Positions 9,559-18,379 of a stretch of 26,743 bases of DNA are shown one piece after another; position 1 is the stretch's first letter; the number at the start of each line of letters is the position of its first letter. The stretch is from Prochlorococcus sp. AG-315-D17 (GTDB lineage: Bacteria > Cyanobacteriota > Cyanobacteriia > PCC-6307 > Cyanobiaceae): assembly GCA_003283685.1 (NCBI GenBank), contig QBWD01000011.1, positions 1-26,743 on the forward strand. The letters run 5' to 3'. Under the pieces are notes generated by a model that had not been told where the DNA came from, did not search any database, and saw only the letters and a list, made by a program, of their open reading frames with translations. Made by a program: the position numbers and the translations under genes.

Positions 9559-9655
9559 GAACTTAATTTCAAGCACTGATAAAATAAGGTATTAGATAGA
9601 ATGCAAAAAAAGAAATGTTTTTCCTGATTTGTAGTATGTAAATTCACACTCCCTT

Positions 9656-10042
9656 TTATGCTGAAATCTTCCTTATATAAGTAGCCGCATCCATAAGTTC
9701 TTTTAATTGATCTTTATTGTCAGGACGCAAGATTAATAACCACCCTTCCCCATGAGGGTCATTTTGCAATTCTTCTGGACTAGCCAAAACAGAATCATTT
9801 CTGTGAACAATTTCTCCACTTATAGGTGCGTGCAAATCTTCAACTGCCTTAACTGACTCGACAGAACCAAAGGTTGATCCTTTTGTAATGGTTGAGCCTT
9901 GCTCAGGAAGATCAACAAAAACTATATCCCCCAGTTGATCTACAGCAAATTCGCTAATCCCAATTCGAACAAATTCATTATCAACAAAAACATATTCATG
10001 ACTATCAGCAAAACGAAAATGATCAGGAAAGGAAAAAGCCAT
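9656..10042 (-). CDS. gcvH: Glycine cleavage system H protein
   Basis: GcvH is the lipoyl-carrier protein that shuttles the aminomethyl intermediate between the P, T and L proteins. The 128-residue product has the usual length and the lipoyl-lysine motif GSVESVKAVEDLHAP, with the modified lysine at residue 65, and an N-terminal HEYVFVDNEFVRIGIS strand typical of the family. It starts at an ATG 20 bp after the PLP enzyme gene and lies upstream of gcvP, so all three are probably one transcript. The leaders before gcvH and gcvP are too short and lack the shape of a glycine riboswitch. Confidence 0.96.
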   Translation of the reverse strand: MAFSFPDHFRFADSHEYVFVDNEFVRIGISEFAVDQLGDIVFVDLPEQGSTITKGSTFGSVESVKAVEDLHAPISGEIVHRNDSVLASPEELQNDPHGEGWLLILRPDNKDQLKELMDAATYIRKISA

Positions 10043-10062
10043 CTCGCTGATAAATAAAACGC

Positions 10063-11352
10063 TTAACTATTGTGAGACAGTTTTATGAATCCTGCCCGAA
10101 ATAAATTAGATAATGCATGAATTAAAGCAATTTTGACATGTGATCTATGTGAACCTCCTTGTATAAAAAGATCAAATGGAGGTTTCATAGGAGCATCTGC
10201 AGACAACTCACTAGTACTACCATCAATAAAAGTTCCACCTGCCATGACTAAATTATTTTCATACCCAGGCATAGAAGCAGGAATTGGATCAAGATAAGAT
10301 CCAACAGGTGACCTTTCCTGAAAAGACCTACAGATTATTTTTAATGCTTTTGGATCACCAATCCTGACAACTTGAATCAAATCTCCTCGTAAAGAACCTG
10401 GGGATGGCAAAACATTAAAACCAAGCTCACTAAAAGTAGCTGAAATAAGTTCGGCTCCAATTAAAGACTCTGCAACCATCTGAGGAGCTAAAAAAAGACC
10501 TTGCAAAATAATCCTATTCAAATCAAAAGTTATACCTCCCTCTGACCCAATACCAGGAGCAGTTAAACGACAACATGCTTTATCAACTAAATCAGCTTTA
10601 CCAGCAACATATCCTCCTGTTGGAACAATTGTTCCACCTAAATTTTTAATCAATGACCCTGCAATTAAATCAGCACCTACATGCGTTGGTTCTGTATCTT
10701 CAACAAATTCTCCATAACAATTATCAACAAAACATATACAATTAGGCTGTTTCTTATGGCATAAATCGCAAATTCTTTTAATAACATCAATTCTTAAAGA
10801 TGGACGCCATGTATAGCCACAACTTCTTTGTATAAAAATTAGTTTCCTTGGAATATCCAAAGCCTTCTCTAAAGCCAAAAAATCAACATTTCCACCCTTT
10901 TTAAAAGATATATCATCATATGAAATTCCAAATTCAATAAGTGATCCCTGTCCATTTCCTCTCAAACCAATAACTTCCTCCAAAGTCTCATAAGGCTTTC
11001 CAGTTACAGATAAAAAATTATCTCCTGGTCTTAATACGCCAAAGAATGCTGAAGTAATCGCATGAGTTCCACTTACAAACTGAAGTCTGACGGCTGCTTT
11101 CTCAGTATTGAAAATATTTGCAAAAATATCATCAATAACTTCTCTTCCTAAATCTCCATGACCATATCCAGTCAATGAGGTGAAATGCTGCACATTTAAA
11201 TGTGATTTAGAAAATGCCTTTAGTACTTTTTCTAATTTAAAAGTTACATTATCAGTATGATCTCTAATTGAAGTAGATATTTTTTTCTCAATAGATTGAA
11301 CAAACTTCCGAGCAGGTTCTTCGGATATATGTTGATTTATTTTATTTCCCAT
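10063..11352 (-). CDS. PLP-dependent 'aluminium resistance / methionine gamma-lyase-like' family protein
   Basis: The 429-residue protein is a fold-type I PLP enzyme of the Met_gamma_lyase (aluminium resistance protein) family. Visible landmarks are FTSLTGYGHGDLGREV near residue 57, a cofactor-binding VSGTHAITSAFFGVLRPGD (93-111), the aspartate in CFVDNCYGEF (about 210) and the likely Schiff-base lysine in GSLIKNLGGTI (K236), followed by GGYVAGK. The family is widespread in cyanobacteria and Firmicutes, but its substrate is not established; the names come from distant similarity. It precedes gcvH by 20 bp and follows the HTH-like gene by 16 bp, so it belongs to the same likely operon. A role in sulfur amino acid or glycine metabolism is only a contextual guess. 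Confidence 0.85.
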   Translation of the reverse strand: MGNKINQHISEEPARKFVQSIEKKISTSIRDHTDNVTFKLEKVLKAFSKSHLNVQHFTSLTGYGHGDLGREVIDDIFANIFNTEKAAVRLQFVSGTHAITSAFFGVLRPGDNFLSVTGKPYETLEEVIGLRGNGQGSLIEFGISYDDISFKKGGNVDFLALEKALDIPRKLIFIQRSCGYTWRPSLRIDVIKRICDLCHKKQPNCICFVDNCYGEFVEDTEPTHVGADLIAGSLIKNLGGTIVPTGGYVAGKADLVDKACCRLTAPGIGSEGGITFDLNRIILQGLFLAPQMVAESLIGAELISATFSELGFNVLPSPGSLRGDLIQVVRIGDPKALKIICRSFQERSPVGSYLDPIPASMPGYENNLVMAGGTFIDGSTSELSADAPMKPPFDLFIQGGSHRSHVKIALIHALSNLFRAGFIKLSHNS

Positions 11353-11368
11353 ATATAGAAATACTTTA

Positions 11369-12103
11369 TCAATCAGAAAAAATAATTTCTAATTTTTCTT
11401 GATCTTTTAATAATAATCCCCTTTGGCGAAGACTCTCTAAAAAATTATCTGCTCCTTCTACTGCAATAGCATTTAAGGCCCTGTTGGTAGCATGTAAATC
11501 TAATAATTCACCGTCAAGTTCCTCAGCTGTGTAATCTCTTAAGCCTGCCATAACTTCTGCAAATCTCTCTCTTCGTTGTTTTTTACTAACTGGATAAGCA
11601 GCCATTACTTCCTCACGACAAATCCTCCAAGACTTACCTTTACAAAGATAATCCGCGAGAGATGCACTTAAAACAGAGGCCTCATTGTCCTCAATAAACC
11701 AATCAAAGGATGATGGCAAAGAAGCTAAACCAACAAAAATCTCAAAGAAGTCCCCCGCTGAAAGTGAATTTCCATCATTCCCCTCAACTGGTATAGCAGA
11801 ATCAACAAGAATTTTAAGAAGTTCAGGATTAACTATCGATAATTGATTTTTTATTTTTTCCAGACCAAGAGAAAGAGATTTATTGACCTTTCCCAAAGCA
11901 AAAAAAACTTCTGGACTAGGAGATACAAGCTTTCCATTTCGTAAATTAGAAATCTGAGAACTATGTACTCTGCCTAAATCAAGAGATTCAGCTAAAGCAG
12001 GAACAACCTTGTGAGACCAAGCATTACGCTCATGCCAAACATGAATAAGGTGAGCCATCGCTCTTCGACCAGCAATCAATTCATCGCGGAAACCAGACTT
12101 CAC
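11369..12103 (-). CDS. Conserved-looking protein with HTH-like N-terminal region
   Basis: I do not recognise a named family. The 244-residue protein starts at a GTG. Residues about 29-60 (SHKVVPALAESLDLGRVHSSQISNLRNGK) look like a helix-turn-helix of the Cro/C1 type: a helix with ALAESL, a turn, then a recognition-like helix HSSQISNLRNG. The rest is predicted helical and soluble, with no motif I can name. It heads the minus-strand run that continues through the PLP enzyme, gcvH and gcvP, and is divergent from the desaturase across a 79-bp gap holding an inverted repeat. A transcription regulator is plausible, but the long C-terminal part is unusual for a simple repressor, so other roles are possible. 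An internal ATG at 12058 is an alternative but would remove conserved-looking sequence. Confidence 0.7.
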   Translation of the reverse strand: MKSGFRDELIAGRRAMAHLIHVWHERNAWSHKVVPALAESLDLGRVHSSQISNLRNGKLVSPSPEVFFALGKVNKSLSLGLEKIKNQLSIVNPELLKILVDSAIPVEGNDGNSLSAGDFFEIFVGLASLPSSFDWFIEDNEASVLSASLADYLCKGKSWRICREEVMAAYPVSKKQRRERFAEVMAGLRDYTAEELDGELLDLHATNRALNAIAVEGADNFLESLRQRGLLLKDQEKLEIIFSD

Positions 12104-12144
12104 AAATCACGTACAGAATCAACAAAAAGACCTGATTAGGATCC

Positions 12145-12167
12145 TTATCGTCTATCATATACGATAA
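12145..12167. promoter_or_regulatory. Perfect inverted repeat in divergent promoter region (candidate operator)
   Basis: TTATCGT (12145-12151) and ACGATAA (12161-12167) are exact reverse complements separated by 9 bp. The spacer contains a -10-like TATCAT on the plus strand (12153-12158) and TATGAT on the minus strand (12160-12155). A dimeric regulator bound here would cover both divergent promoters, those of the desaturase and the HTH-like gene. No experiment supports this; the arms and positions are read directly. Confidence 0.45.
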
Positions 12168-12182
12168 CTAGACGCATCACTA

Positions 12183-13124
12183 ATGGTTTCCAGTGTGATC
12201 GAAGCTTCGGCTCCATTTTCAAAACCAGTCTCTGGTGAAAAAGCAATGGAGGCTTCAAGAAAGCTTCAGGAACCTTTATCGACTCGAATATCAACCCGTC
12301 ACAACGTCAAAAAAGCACGAAAAAGATGGGGAACGGTACTTTTCATGGGAGCAATACATTCTCTAACCATTTTTGCCTTACAAGAACAATTTTGGAGCTG
12401 GCAGGCATTCTCTGCATTTCTGATCCTTTATTGGATTACTGCATGTCTAGGAGTAACAACTGGATATCATCGCCTTTTATCTCACCGCTCGTTTCAAGTA
12501 CCTAAGTGGCTTGAAAGATTTTTTGCAACTTGTGGAGCAATAAGTTGCCAACATGGACCAATTGATTGGGTTGGACTACATAGACATCATCATACTTTTT
12601 CTGATACCGAGGCTGATCACCATGACAGTAATAAAGGATTTTGGTGGAGCCATATGGGATGGATGTTTGAAGATGTAGCAGCAATGAAAGCTGTAAATAG
12701 ACTTGCAGGTGATTTAAACAAAGATCCTTACTATCGCTTTTTAAATAAATATTTTTTACTTCTTCAACTACCATTAGGGGCTTTTCTTTTTTGGATTGGT
12801 ACAGCAACTGGAGCAGGAGGATGGGCCTTAGTCCTTTGGGGAATTCCTCTTCGTCTTGTTTTCGTTTATCACATAACCTGGCTCGTTAATTCTGCTACTC
12901 ATTGTTGGGGAACTATTGCTTATGAAAGTGGAGATAATTCGAAAAATAATAAATGGGTAGCAGCTCTAACATTTGGGGAAGGATGGCACAATAATCACCA
13001 TGCATTCCCAAGTTCTGCAAAACATGGGCTACAAAAAAACCAAATTGACCTAACTTGGCAGCATATACGTTTTTTAAATGCTCTTGGACTAGCTAAAAAG
13101 ATTCGATTACCTATCGCGTCGTAA
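12183..13124 (+). CDS. Membrane acyl-lipid fatty acid desaturase (delta-9 type)
   Basis: The 313-residue protein belongs to the delta-9 (type 1) desaturase family, which inserts the first double bond into lipid-bound acyl chains and keeps thylakoid membranes fluid in the cold. All three histidine boxes that hold the di-iron centre are intact: HRLLSH, HRHHH and HNNHH (in EGWHNNHHAFPS). Membrane segments surround them (about 51-68, 72-92, 197-228). DesC is the likely equivalent. A 45-residue hydrophilic N-terminal extension precedes the first membrane helix; ATG 12183 is the longest start and ATG 12246 (residue 22) is an alternative. It is divergent from the HTH-like gene. Confidence 0.92.
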   Translation: MVSSVIEASAPFSKPVSGEKAMEASRKLQEPLSTRISTRHNVKKARKRWGTVLFMGAIHSLTIFALQEQFWSWQAFSAFLILYWITACLGVTTGYHRLLSHRSFQVPKWLERFFATCGAISCQHGPIDWVGLHRHHHTFSDTEADHHDSNKGFWWSHMGWMFEDVAAMKAVNRLAGDLNKDPYYRFLNKYFLLLQLPLGAFLFWIGTATGAGGWALVLWGIPLRLVFVYHITWLVNSATHCWGTIAYESGDNSKNNKWVAALTFGEGWHNNHHAFPSSAKHGLQKNQIDLTWQHIRFLNALGLAKKIRLPIAS

Positions 13125-13164
13125 AGTTATCCATAAGTAATTAAACATAGCTCTCAATCAATCC

Positions 13165-13623
13165 ATGGCTAAACGAGTTCAAGTTGTTCTAAATGAAGAC
13201 ATAAAAAGTCTTGGTAAAGATGGTGACCTTGTAGAAGTTGCTCCTGGTTTTGCAAGAAACTATTTATTACCAAATAAAAAAGCCTTACCAGTAACGCCGA
13301 CTGTTCTAAAGCAAGTCGAGCATAGAAGAGCAAAACAAGCTGAAAAAGAAGCTGCAAAGAAACAAGAGGCTATAGATTTCCAAACAGCTCTTACTACCAT
13401 TGGGAGGTTTACAGTTAAAAAGCAAGTAGGTGAAGATGGGGTTTTATTTGGAACCGTGACAAATGGAGATATTGCAGAAGTTATTAAGGAGGTAACTAAA
13501 AAAGAAATTGATCGTAGAGAAATATCTGTCCCTGAAATTCATGGAGTAGGGAAATACAAGGTTCAAATCAAACTTCACAGTGAAGTAAATGCTGAAATAA
13601 ACCTTGAAGTTGCTAGTTACTAA
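13165..13623 (+). CDS. rplI: 50S ribosomal protein L9
   Basis: The 152-residue product starts [20 protein letters not shown] and contains the L9 signature [13 protein letters not shown] (28-40), then the long connecting helix (about 45-75) and the C-terminal 23S rRNA-binding domain. The length is normal. dnaB follows 58 bp downstream; rplI-dnaB is a common bacterial pairing and they may share a transcript. Confidence 0.97.
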   Translation: MAKRVQVVLNEDIKSLGKDGDLVEVAPGFARNYLLPNKKALPVTPTVLKQVEHRRAKQAEKEAAKKQEAIDFQTALTTIGRFTVKKQVGEDGVLFGTVTNGDIAEVIKEVTKKEIDRREISVPEIHGVGKYKVQIKLHSEVNAEINLEVASY

Positions 13624-13681
13624 TAGTTGCATATCGCCAATAGGTAGCCAAAGTAAAAGACCTGGTGTACGGCTTCAATAA

Positions 13682-15100
13682 ATGATTAGTGCCCCCTCCC
13701 CAAATAACGGAGATTTGTCCAAATCAGTTGAAAATCTTGGAAGATCCAAAACTTCCAAAATTGATACTCCCCGCTTTGAAGCTCAACCCGACCAAATACC
13801 ACCTCAAAACTTAGAGGCAGAAGAATCTGTTTTAGGTGGGATTCTTCTAGATCCTGATGCCATAAGCCGAATAGCAGATTTTTTACAACCCGAAGCTTTT
13901 TATATTGCTGCACATCGAGAAATTTTTCGAACTGCTGTAATGCTTCATAGTCAAGGTAAACCAACAGATTTAACTGCCATGAGTGCATGGCTTGCTGATA
14001 CTAATTCATTAGAAAAAATAGGAGGTAATAATCGTTTAGTTGAATTAGTCGAAAGAGTTACATCCACAGCCTCAATTGAGCAAGTTGCAAAATTAATAAG
14101 TGACAAGTTTCTCCGAAGACAATTAATTCGATCTGGTAATGAAGTTATCAAATTAGGATTTGATCAAAGTCTTCCTATGGAAGATGCAATAGATCAAGCA
14201 GAGCAAAAGATTTTTGCCATTAGCCAAGAGCAACCATCCAAAGGATTAACACCTACGGCAGAAATTCTTACAAGTACTTTTAATGAAATTGAAAGTCGGT
14301 CATTAGGAACATCTGTAGCTGGCATACCCGTAAATTTTTATGATCTTGATGCAATGACTCAAGGTCTTCAGAGAAGCGATCTAATCATTGTTGCAGGCAG
14401 GCCAGCGATGGGCAAAACATCAATTGTCCTTAATCTTGCAAAAAACGTAGCTCAACTTCACGACCTTCCAGTATGCATATTTAGTCTTGAGATGAGTAAA
14501 GAGCAATTAACTTACAGATTGCTATCTAGTGAGGTAGGAATTGAAAGCGGAAGATTAAGAACTGGTCGATTACAGCAGGATGAATGGCCACTTCTTGGAC
14601 AAGGTATAAACACACTAGGTCAATTGCCAATCTTTATTGACGACAAACCAAATTCAAGTGTTCTTGAAATGCGCTCATTATGTAGACGCTTAATTGCAGA
14701 ACAAGGCAAGGAACTTGGCCTCATCATTATCGATTACTTGCAACTCATGGAAGGTAGTACACCAGATAATCGAGTACAAGAAATCTCAAGAATTACAAGA
14801 GGCCTGAAAGGTATGGCCAGGGAACTAAAAGTTCCTGTAATAGCACTCTCTCAATTAAGTCGAGGGGTGGAATCTAGAACTAACAAGAGACCAATGCTAA
14901 GCGACCTGCGTGAATCAGGTTCAATAGAACAAGATGCTGATTTAGTTTTGATGATTTATCGAGATGAGTATTACAATCCCGAAACTACTGACAGAGGTAT
15001 TACAGAAGTAATAGTCACAAAGCATAGGAATGGTCCTGTAGGAACAGTTAAATTACTATTTGAACCTCAATTCACTAGATTTAGAAATCTTGCGGCTTAA
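13682..15100 (+). CDS. dnaB: Replicative DNA helicase DnaB
   Basis: The hexameric helicase unwinds DNA at the replication fork. The 472-residue protein shows the N-terminal primase-interacting helical domain (about 38-140, PPQNLEAEESVLGGIL), a linker, and the RecA-like domain with Walker A GRPAMGKTS (239-247), Walker B around LIIIDYLQLM, and the DnaB motif LSDLRESGSIEQDADLVLMIYRDE. There is no intein: the Walker A and LSQLSRGVE regions, the usual insertion sites, are continuous. A serine/asparagine-rich tail of about 35 residues precedes the usual start. mnmG follows after 40 bp. Confidence 0.97.
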   Translation: MISAPSPNNGDLSKSVENLGRSKTSKIDTPRFEAQPDQIPPQNLEAEESVLGGILLDPDAISRIADFLQPEAFYIAAHREIFRTAVMLHSQGKPTDLTAMSAWLADTNSLEKIGGNNRLVELVERVTSTASIEQVAKLISDKFLRRQLIRSGNEVIKLGFDQSLPMEDAIDQAEQKIFAISQEQPSKGLTPTAEILTSTFNEIESRSLGTSVAGIPVNFYDLDAMTQGLQRSDLIIVAGRPAMGKTSIVLNLAKNVAQLHDLPVCIFSLEMSKEQLTYRLLSSEVGIESGRLRTGRLQQDEWPLLGQGINTLGQLPIFIDDKPNSSVLEMRSLCRRLIAEQGKELGLIIIDYLQLMEGSTPDNRVQEISRITRGLKGMARELKVPVIALSQLSRGVESRTNKRPMLSDLRESGSIEQDADLVLMIYRDEYYNPETTDRGITEVIVTKHRNGPVGTVKLLFEPQFTRFRNLAA

Positions 15101-15140
15101 CTCCTAAACAAGATTAAAATACCCCACAATGGATTGATTG

Positions 15141-17120
15141 ATGATTAATAAACAGTCCACAAATGAAATATTTGATGTCATTGTTGTTGGTGGTGGCCAT
15201 GCCGGTTGTGAAGCTGCATTAACCTCAGCCAGATTAGGTTTAAATACAGCTTTATTTACACTTAATCTTGATCGTATTGCATGGCAACCATGTAATCCTG
15301 CCGTAGGCGGCCCTGCAAAAAGTCAGCTAGTGCATGAAGTTGATGCATTAGGAGGAATAATAGGAAAATTAGCAGATTTAACAGCTCTTCAGAAAAGAGT
15401 ACTGAACTCAAGTAGGGGGCCAGCTGTAAGAGCTTTAAGAGCACAAACAGATAAACGCTTATATGCCAATGAGATGCTTAGAGTACTTCGAGAAACTCCG
15501 AATCTTAAGATTCGAGAGGCTATGGTTACAGGCCTAGAGATAGAAACTCTTTCTAATACAAACAATCCTTTTAAGGCTGAAGAAACAGACAGAATTGGCA
15601 AAGTAAAGGGAATTAAAACTTATTTTGGAAGTATTTTTTCTGCTAACGCAGTCATACTTACCACTGGTACTTTTCTAGGCGGAAGAATTTGGATTGGTAA
15701 TCAATCTATGAGCGCTGGTCGAGCAGGTGAACAGGCATCTGAAGGCTTAACAGAAGAATTACAAAAATTAGGTTTTACCACTGATCGTTTAAAAACAGGA
15801 ACACCTGCAAGAGTGGATAGAAGAAGTATTGATCTTGGTTCTCTTGATGAACAACTTAGTGACGCTTCAGACCGATTTTTTTCCTTTGACCCTACATCAT
15901 GGAAAAGCGGTGAACAGATGAGTTGCCATATAACTCGTACAACAAAAGAAACTCACCAACTTATTAAAAAGAATCTACATTTAACTCCAATTTATGGTGG
16001 TTTCATAGATAGCAAAGGGCCAAGATATTGCCCTTCCATCGAAGATAAAATCGTTCGCTTCGCAGACAAAGATTCGCACCAAATTTTTCTAGAACCTGAA
16101 GGAAGAGATACTCCAGAAATTTATGTACAAGGTTTTTCCACAGGGTTACCTGAAAACTTACAATTGGAGCTTTTGAGAACCCTTCCAGGATTAGAACAAT
16201 GCGTAATGCTTAGGCCAGCCTATGCGGTTGAATATGACTATCTTCCCGCTACTCAACTCCTACCAACATTAGAAACAAAAAAAATTAAAGGGTTGTTTAG
16301 TGCTGGACAACTTAATGGAACAACAGGATACGAAGAAGCCGCTGCCCAAGGATTAGTAGCAGGTTTAAATGCTTCAAGATTAGTAAAAAATCAAAATGAA
16401 GTTATCTTTGGTCGTGAAAGTAGTTATATAGGAACTATGATTGATGATCTAGTTTCAAAAGACTTAAAAGAACCCTATAGAGTATTAACAAGCCGAAGTG
16501 AATATCGATTAGTACTGAGAGGGGATAATGCAGACAGAAGACTAACTCCACTCGCACACCAGCTAGGACTAATTGATGAAAGAAGATGGAAAATATTTAG
16601 TGCAAAAAATGAATCTATAGAAATAGAAAAATCAAGAATGAATAAAGAGCGTATAAAAGATAGTGATAATATCGCTGAGAAAATAAGAATCTCTACTGGA
16701 ACACCTATTAAAGGTTCACTAACTTTAGCAGACTTCTTAAGACGAACCAATGTTCATTTTAAAGATCTTATTAATTATAATTTAATTGATAGAAATATAC
16801 CTTTAGATATTCAAGAAGGAGTAGAAATAGATCTTAAATACAGTGGTTATTTAGAAAGACAAGAAGCTCAGATAAATCAATTCAAAAAACAAAGTAAAAA
16901 GTTACTACCAAGAAACTTAAATTACAACAATATAAAAACTCTTTCTCAAGAAGCAAGAGAAAAACTATCTATATCTCAACCAGTCAGTCTTGGCCATGCC
17001 GCCCAAGTTCCAGGTGTAAGCAAAGCTGATCTCACTGCACTTCTAATTTGGTTAAAAATAGAAAACATGAAAAAAACTGCAAGTAATGAACATCAAAAAT
17101 CCAACTCATCACACAAGTGA
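15141..17120 (+). CDS. mnmG: tRNA uridine-5-carboxymethylaminomethyl modification enzyme MnmG (GidA)
   Basis: MnmG, with MnmE, installs the (carboxymethyl)aminomethyl group at wobble U34 of several tRNAs, using FAD. The 659-residue protein has the FAD-binding [17 protein letters not shown] at its N-terminus, then the GidA signatures [37 protein letters not shown] and [15 protein letters not shown], and a C-terminal helical domain that docks MnmE. The frame opens at TTG 15138; the adjacent ATG at 15141, with GGAT upstream, is preferred. Its stop codon overlaps the GTG of the next gene by 4 bp, so the two are translationally coupled. mnmE is not in the window. Confidence 0.96.
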   Translation: MINKQSTNEIFDVIVVGGGHAGCEAALTSARLGLNTALFTLNLDRIAWQPCNPAVGGPAKSQLVHEVDALGGIIGKLADLTALQKRVLNSSRGPAVRALRAQTDKRLYANEMLRVLRETPNLKIREAMVTGLEIETLSNTNNPFKAEETDRIGKVKGIKTYFGSIFSANAVILTTGTFLGGRIWIGNQSMSAGRAGEQASEGLTEELQKLGFTTDRLKTGTPARVDRRSIDLGSLDEQLSDASDRFFSFDPTSWKSGEQMSCHITRTTKETHQLIKKNLHLTPIYGGFIDSKGPRYCPSIEDKIVRFADKDSHQIFLEPEGRDTPEIYVQGFSTGLPENLQLELLRTLPGLEQCVMLRPAYAVEYDYLPATQLLPTLETKKIKGLFSAGQLNGTTGYEEAAAQGLVAGLNASRLVKNQNEVIFGRESSYIGTMIDDLVSKDLKEPYRVLTSRSEYRLVLRGDNADRRLTPLAHQLGLIDERRWKIFSAKNESIEIEKSRMNKERIKDSDNIAEKIRISTGTPIKGSLTLADFLRRTNVHFKDLINYNLIDRNIPLDIQEGVEIDLKYSGYLERQEAQINQFKKQSKKLLPRNLNYNNIKTLSQEAREKLSISQPVSLGHAAQVPGVSKADLTALLIWLKIENMKKTASNEHQKSNSSHK

Positions 17121-17704
17121 ATTCAAAACAAACACCTTTCATTTCACCTGAGCTCATTTGGGAAGCACCTAAAGAAAGTGTTCTCTCAGGAAAAGGTCAT
17201 GAAAAACTTCCTGGCCCATGGCAGTTAATGCTATTAGGAGATGGGAGTCCTACAAGAAATTTAAAGCTTTTGACTGGTCATGAAGTTGCCGTCAAACTAA
17301 TTTCAATGGGCATAGAAAATAACCCTAAAGCAAAAGTTCCTGAAGAAGTAAAAGAATTAGAGCCGCCATTGCTTCGCCGACAAGTTTGGTTGACTTGTGG
17401 GGAAATAACTCTTGCATGGGCTGAGAGCTGGTGGAATTATAAAGAAGCCGAAAAACATCTGCAAAATCAAAATCAACCAATATGGAAAAGTCTCACGCAA
17501 GGTCGCTCAGAACTTTTCAGAGAGGTTGACGGTTTGGCCTTAGTAAGTGCCAATTGGTTAGAATTAGAATTTAAACAAGAAGGCCCTTTTTGGAGTCGGC
17601 ATTATCGATTTTTTCGTCAAAAAAAAGAATTAACTGTAATTAGAGAAGTATTTAATCCTGAATTAGAAAAATGGTTAGGTCCTATACCAAAAATAGCTTT
17701 TTAA
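17117..17704 (+). CDS. Chorismate lyase (cyanobacterial UbiC-like, DUF98)
   Basis: In cyanobacteria this family (Sll1797 in Synechocystis) removes pyruvate from chorismate to give 4-hydroxybenzoate, the ring precursor of plastoquinone. The 195-residue product has the UbiC-like core: [19 protein letters not shown] (about 31-49), then LLRRQVWL with the substrate-binding arginine region, PIWKSL, and [16 protein letters not shown]. Family membership is from memory of these motifs. The GTG start overlaps the mnmG stop by 4 bp. The stop is 7 bp from the stop of the convergent gene, leaving no space for a dedicated terminator. Confidence 0.82.
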   Translation: MNSKQTPFISPELIWEAPKESVLSGKGHEKLPGPWQLMLLGDGSPTRNLKLLTGHEVAVKLISMGIENNPKAKVPEEVKELEPPLLRRQVWLTCGEITLAWAESWWNYKEAEKHLQNQNQPIWKSLTQGRSELFREVDGLALVSANWLELEFKQEGPFWSRHYRFFRQKKELTVIREVFNPELEKWLGPIPKIAF

Positions 17705-17711
17705 AACATTC

Positions 17712-18272
17712 CTAATATTTTTTTCTACTTGATCTAGGCAAATTTTTTCTTCTAGAAGAATTTATATTTGAACTATAGTTATCAAAATCCTGATTTTGTT
17801 TTTCGATTAACTGATCTTTTCTTTCCCAATTATTTACCTTAAAGGACTGTTCATCAGGCCATTCATTCTCATCATCTAAATTATTTCTTATTTCATTAAT
17901 TTGAGGAGGCAAAGCCTTAGGAGCTCTCAATGAAATAGCTCTTAGAGGTCTTTTTTTATTTTCATTTATTTCTGGAATTGGCTCATTGATCTCTTCACTA
18001 TCTAACCAATCATCATCCTCTTCAAAAAACCAATCAATCTTCTCCTCGACCCAACGCCCAACATTCTCAAGATTAGCTCCATTAGAGCTTCCTTGGCGTT
18101 CTCCTCTCCTTCTCCCAGGACGATTTCCAGATACGCCGTCAACAACCTGTTTTCCTGTTTGAATCCATTGATCCATTCTCCTATCTAAAGAATCGCTAGA
18201 TCGTTGACGACTTGGATTTCGATTTTGACGGGATCGTTGACGATTTTGATTTCGATTTTGGTATGAGCCCAT
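17712..18272 (-). CDS. Arg/Asn/Gln-rich low-complexity protein, unknown function
   Basis: I do not recognise this 186-residue protein. Residues 4-25 are two 11-residue tandem repeats, YQNRNQNRQRS and RQNRNPSRQRS, encoded by an imperfect 33-bp duplication. A Gly/Arg-rich stretch follows (GNRPGRRRGERQG, about 49-61), then a more ordered segment with an aromatic and acidic motif (NVGRWVEEKIDWFFEEDDDW, about 70-89), and a polar C-terminus ending in a basic SRRKNLPRSSRKK. The layout suggests a largely disordered, basic-tailed protein that might bind RNA or an acidic partner. No membrane segment is visible. The real start is the ATG at 18272. Confidence 0.65.
   Translation of the reverse strand: MGSYQNRNQNRQRSRQNRNPSRQRSSDSLDRRMDQWIQTGKQVVDGVSGNRPGRRRGERQGSSNGANLENVGRWVEEKIDWFFEEDDDWLDSEEINEPIPEINENKKRPLRAISLRAPKALPPQINEIRNNLDDENEWPDEQSFKVNNWERKDQLIEKQNQDFDNYSSNINSSRRKNLPRSSRKKY
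18199..18264. repeat. 33-bp imperfect tandem duplication (2 copies)
   Basis: The units 18199-18231 and 18232-18264 share an identical 12-bp block (GATCGTTGACGA) and an identical 13-bp block (GATTTCGATTTTG), with differences only between and after them. The period is a multiple of three, so it preserves the reading frame of the minus-strand gene and yields 11-residue protein repeats. Confidence 0.8.
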
Positions 18273-18379
18273 ATGTAGAATTTAACGCTTTGTTCCAAAC
18301 ATTTGAAAAATCTAGTAATGAAATTCTCAAAAAGATTAATTAAAAAACTCTGAGCAACTCAAAACTTTTATTTGGCATC

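Noticed and set aside
9577..9655. Glycine riboswitch in front of gcvP
   Set aside because: No GGGAGAG-type aptamer core or paired stems; the gap is short and AT-rich.
13682..15100. Intein in DnaB
   Set aside because: The usual insertion sites are uninterrupted and the protein has normal length.
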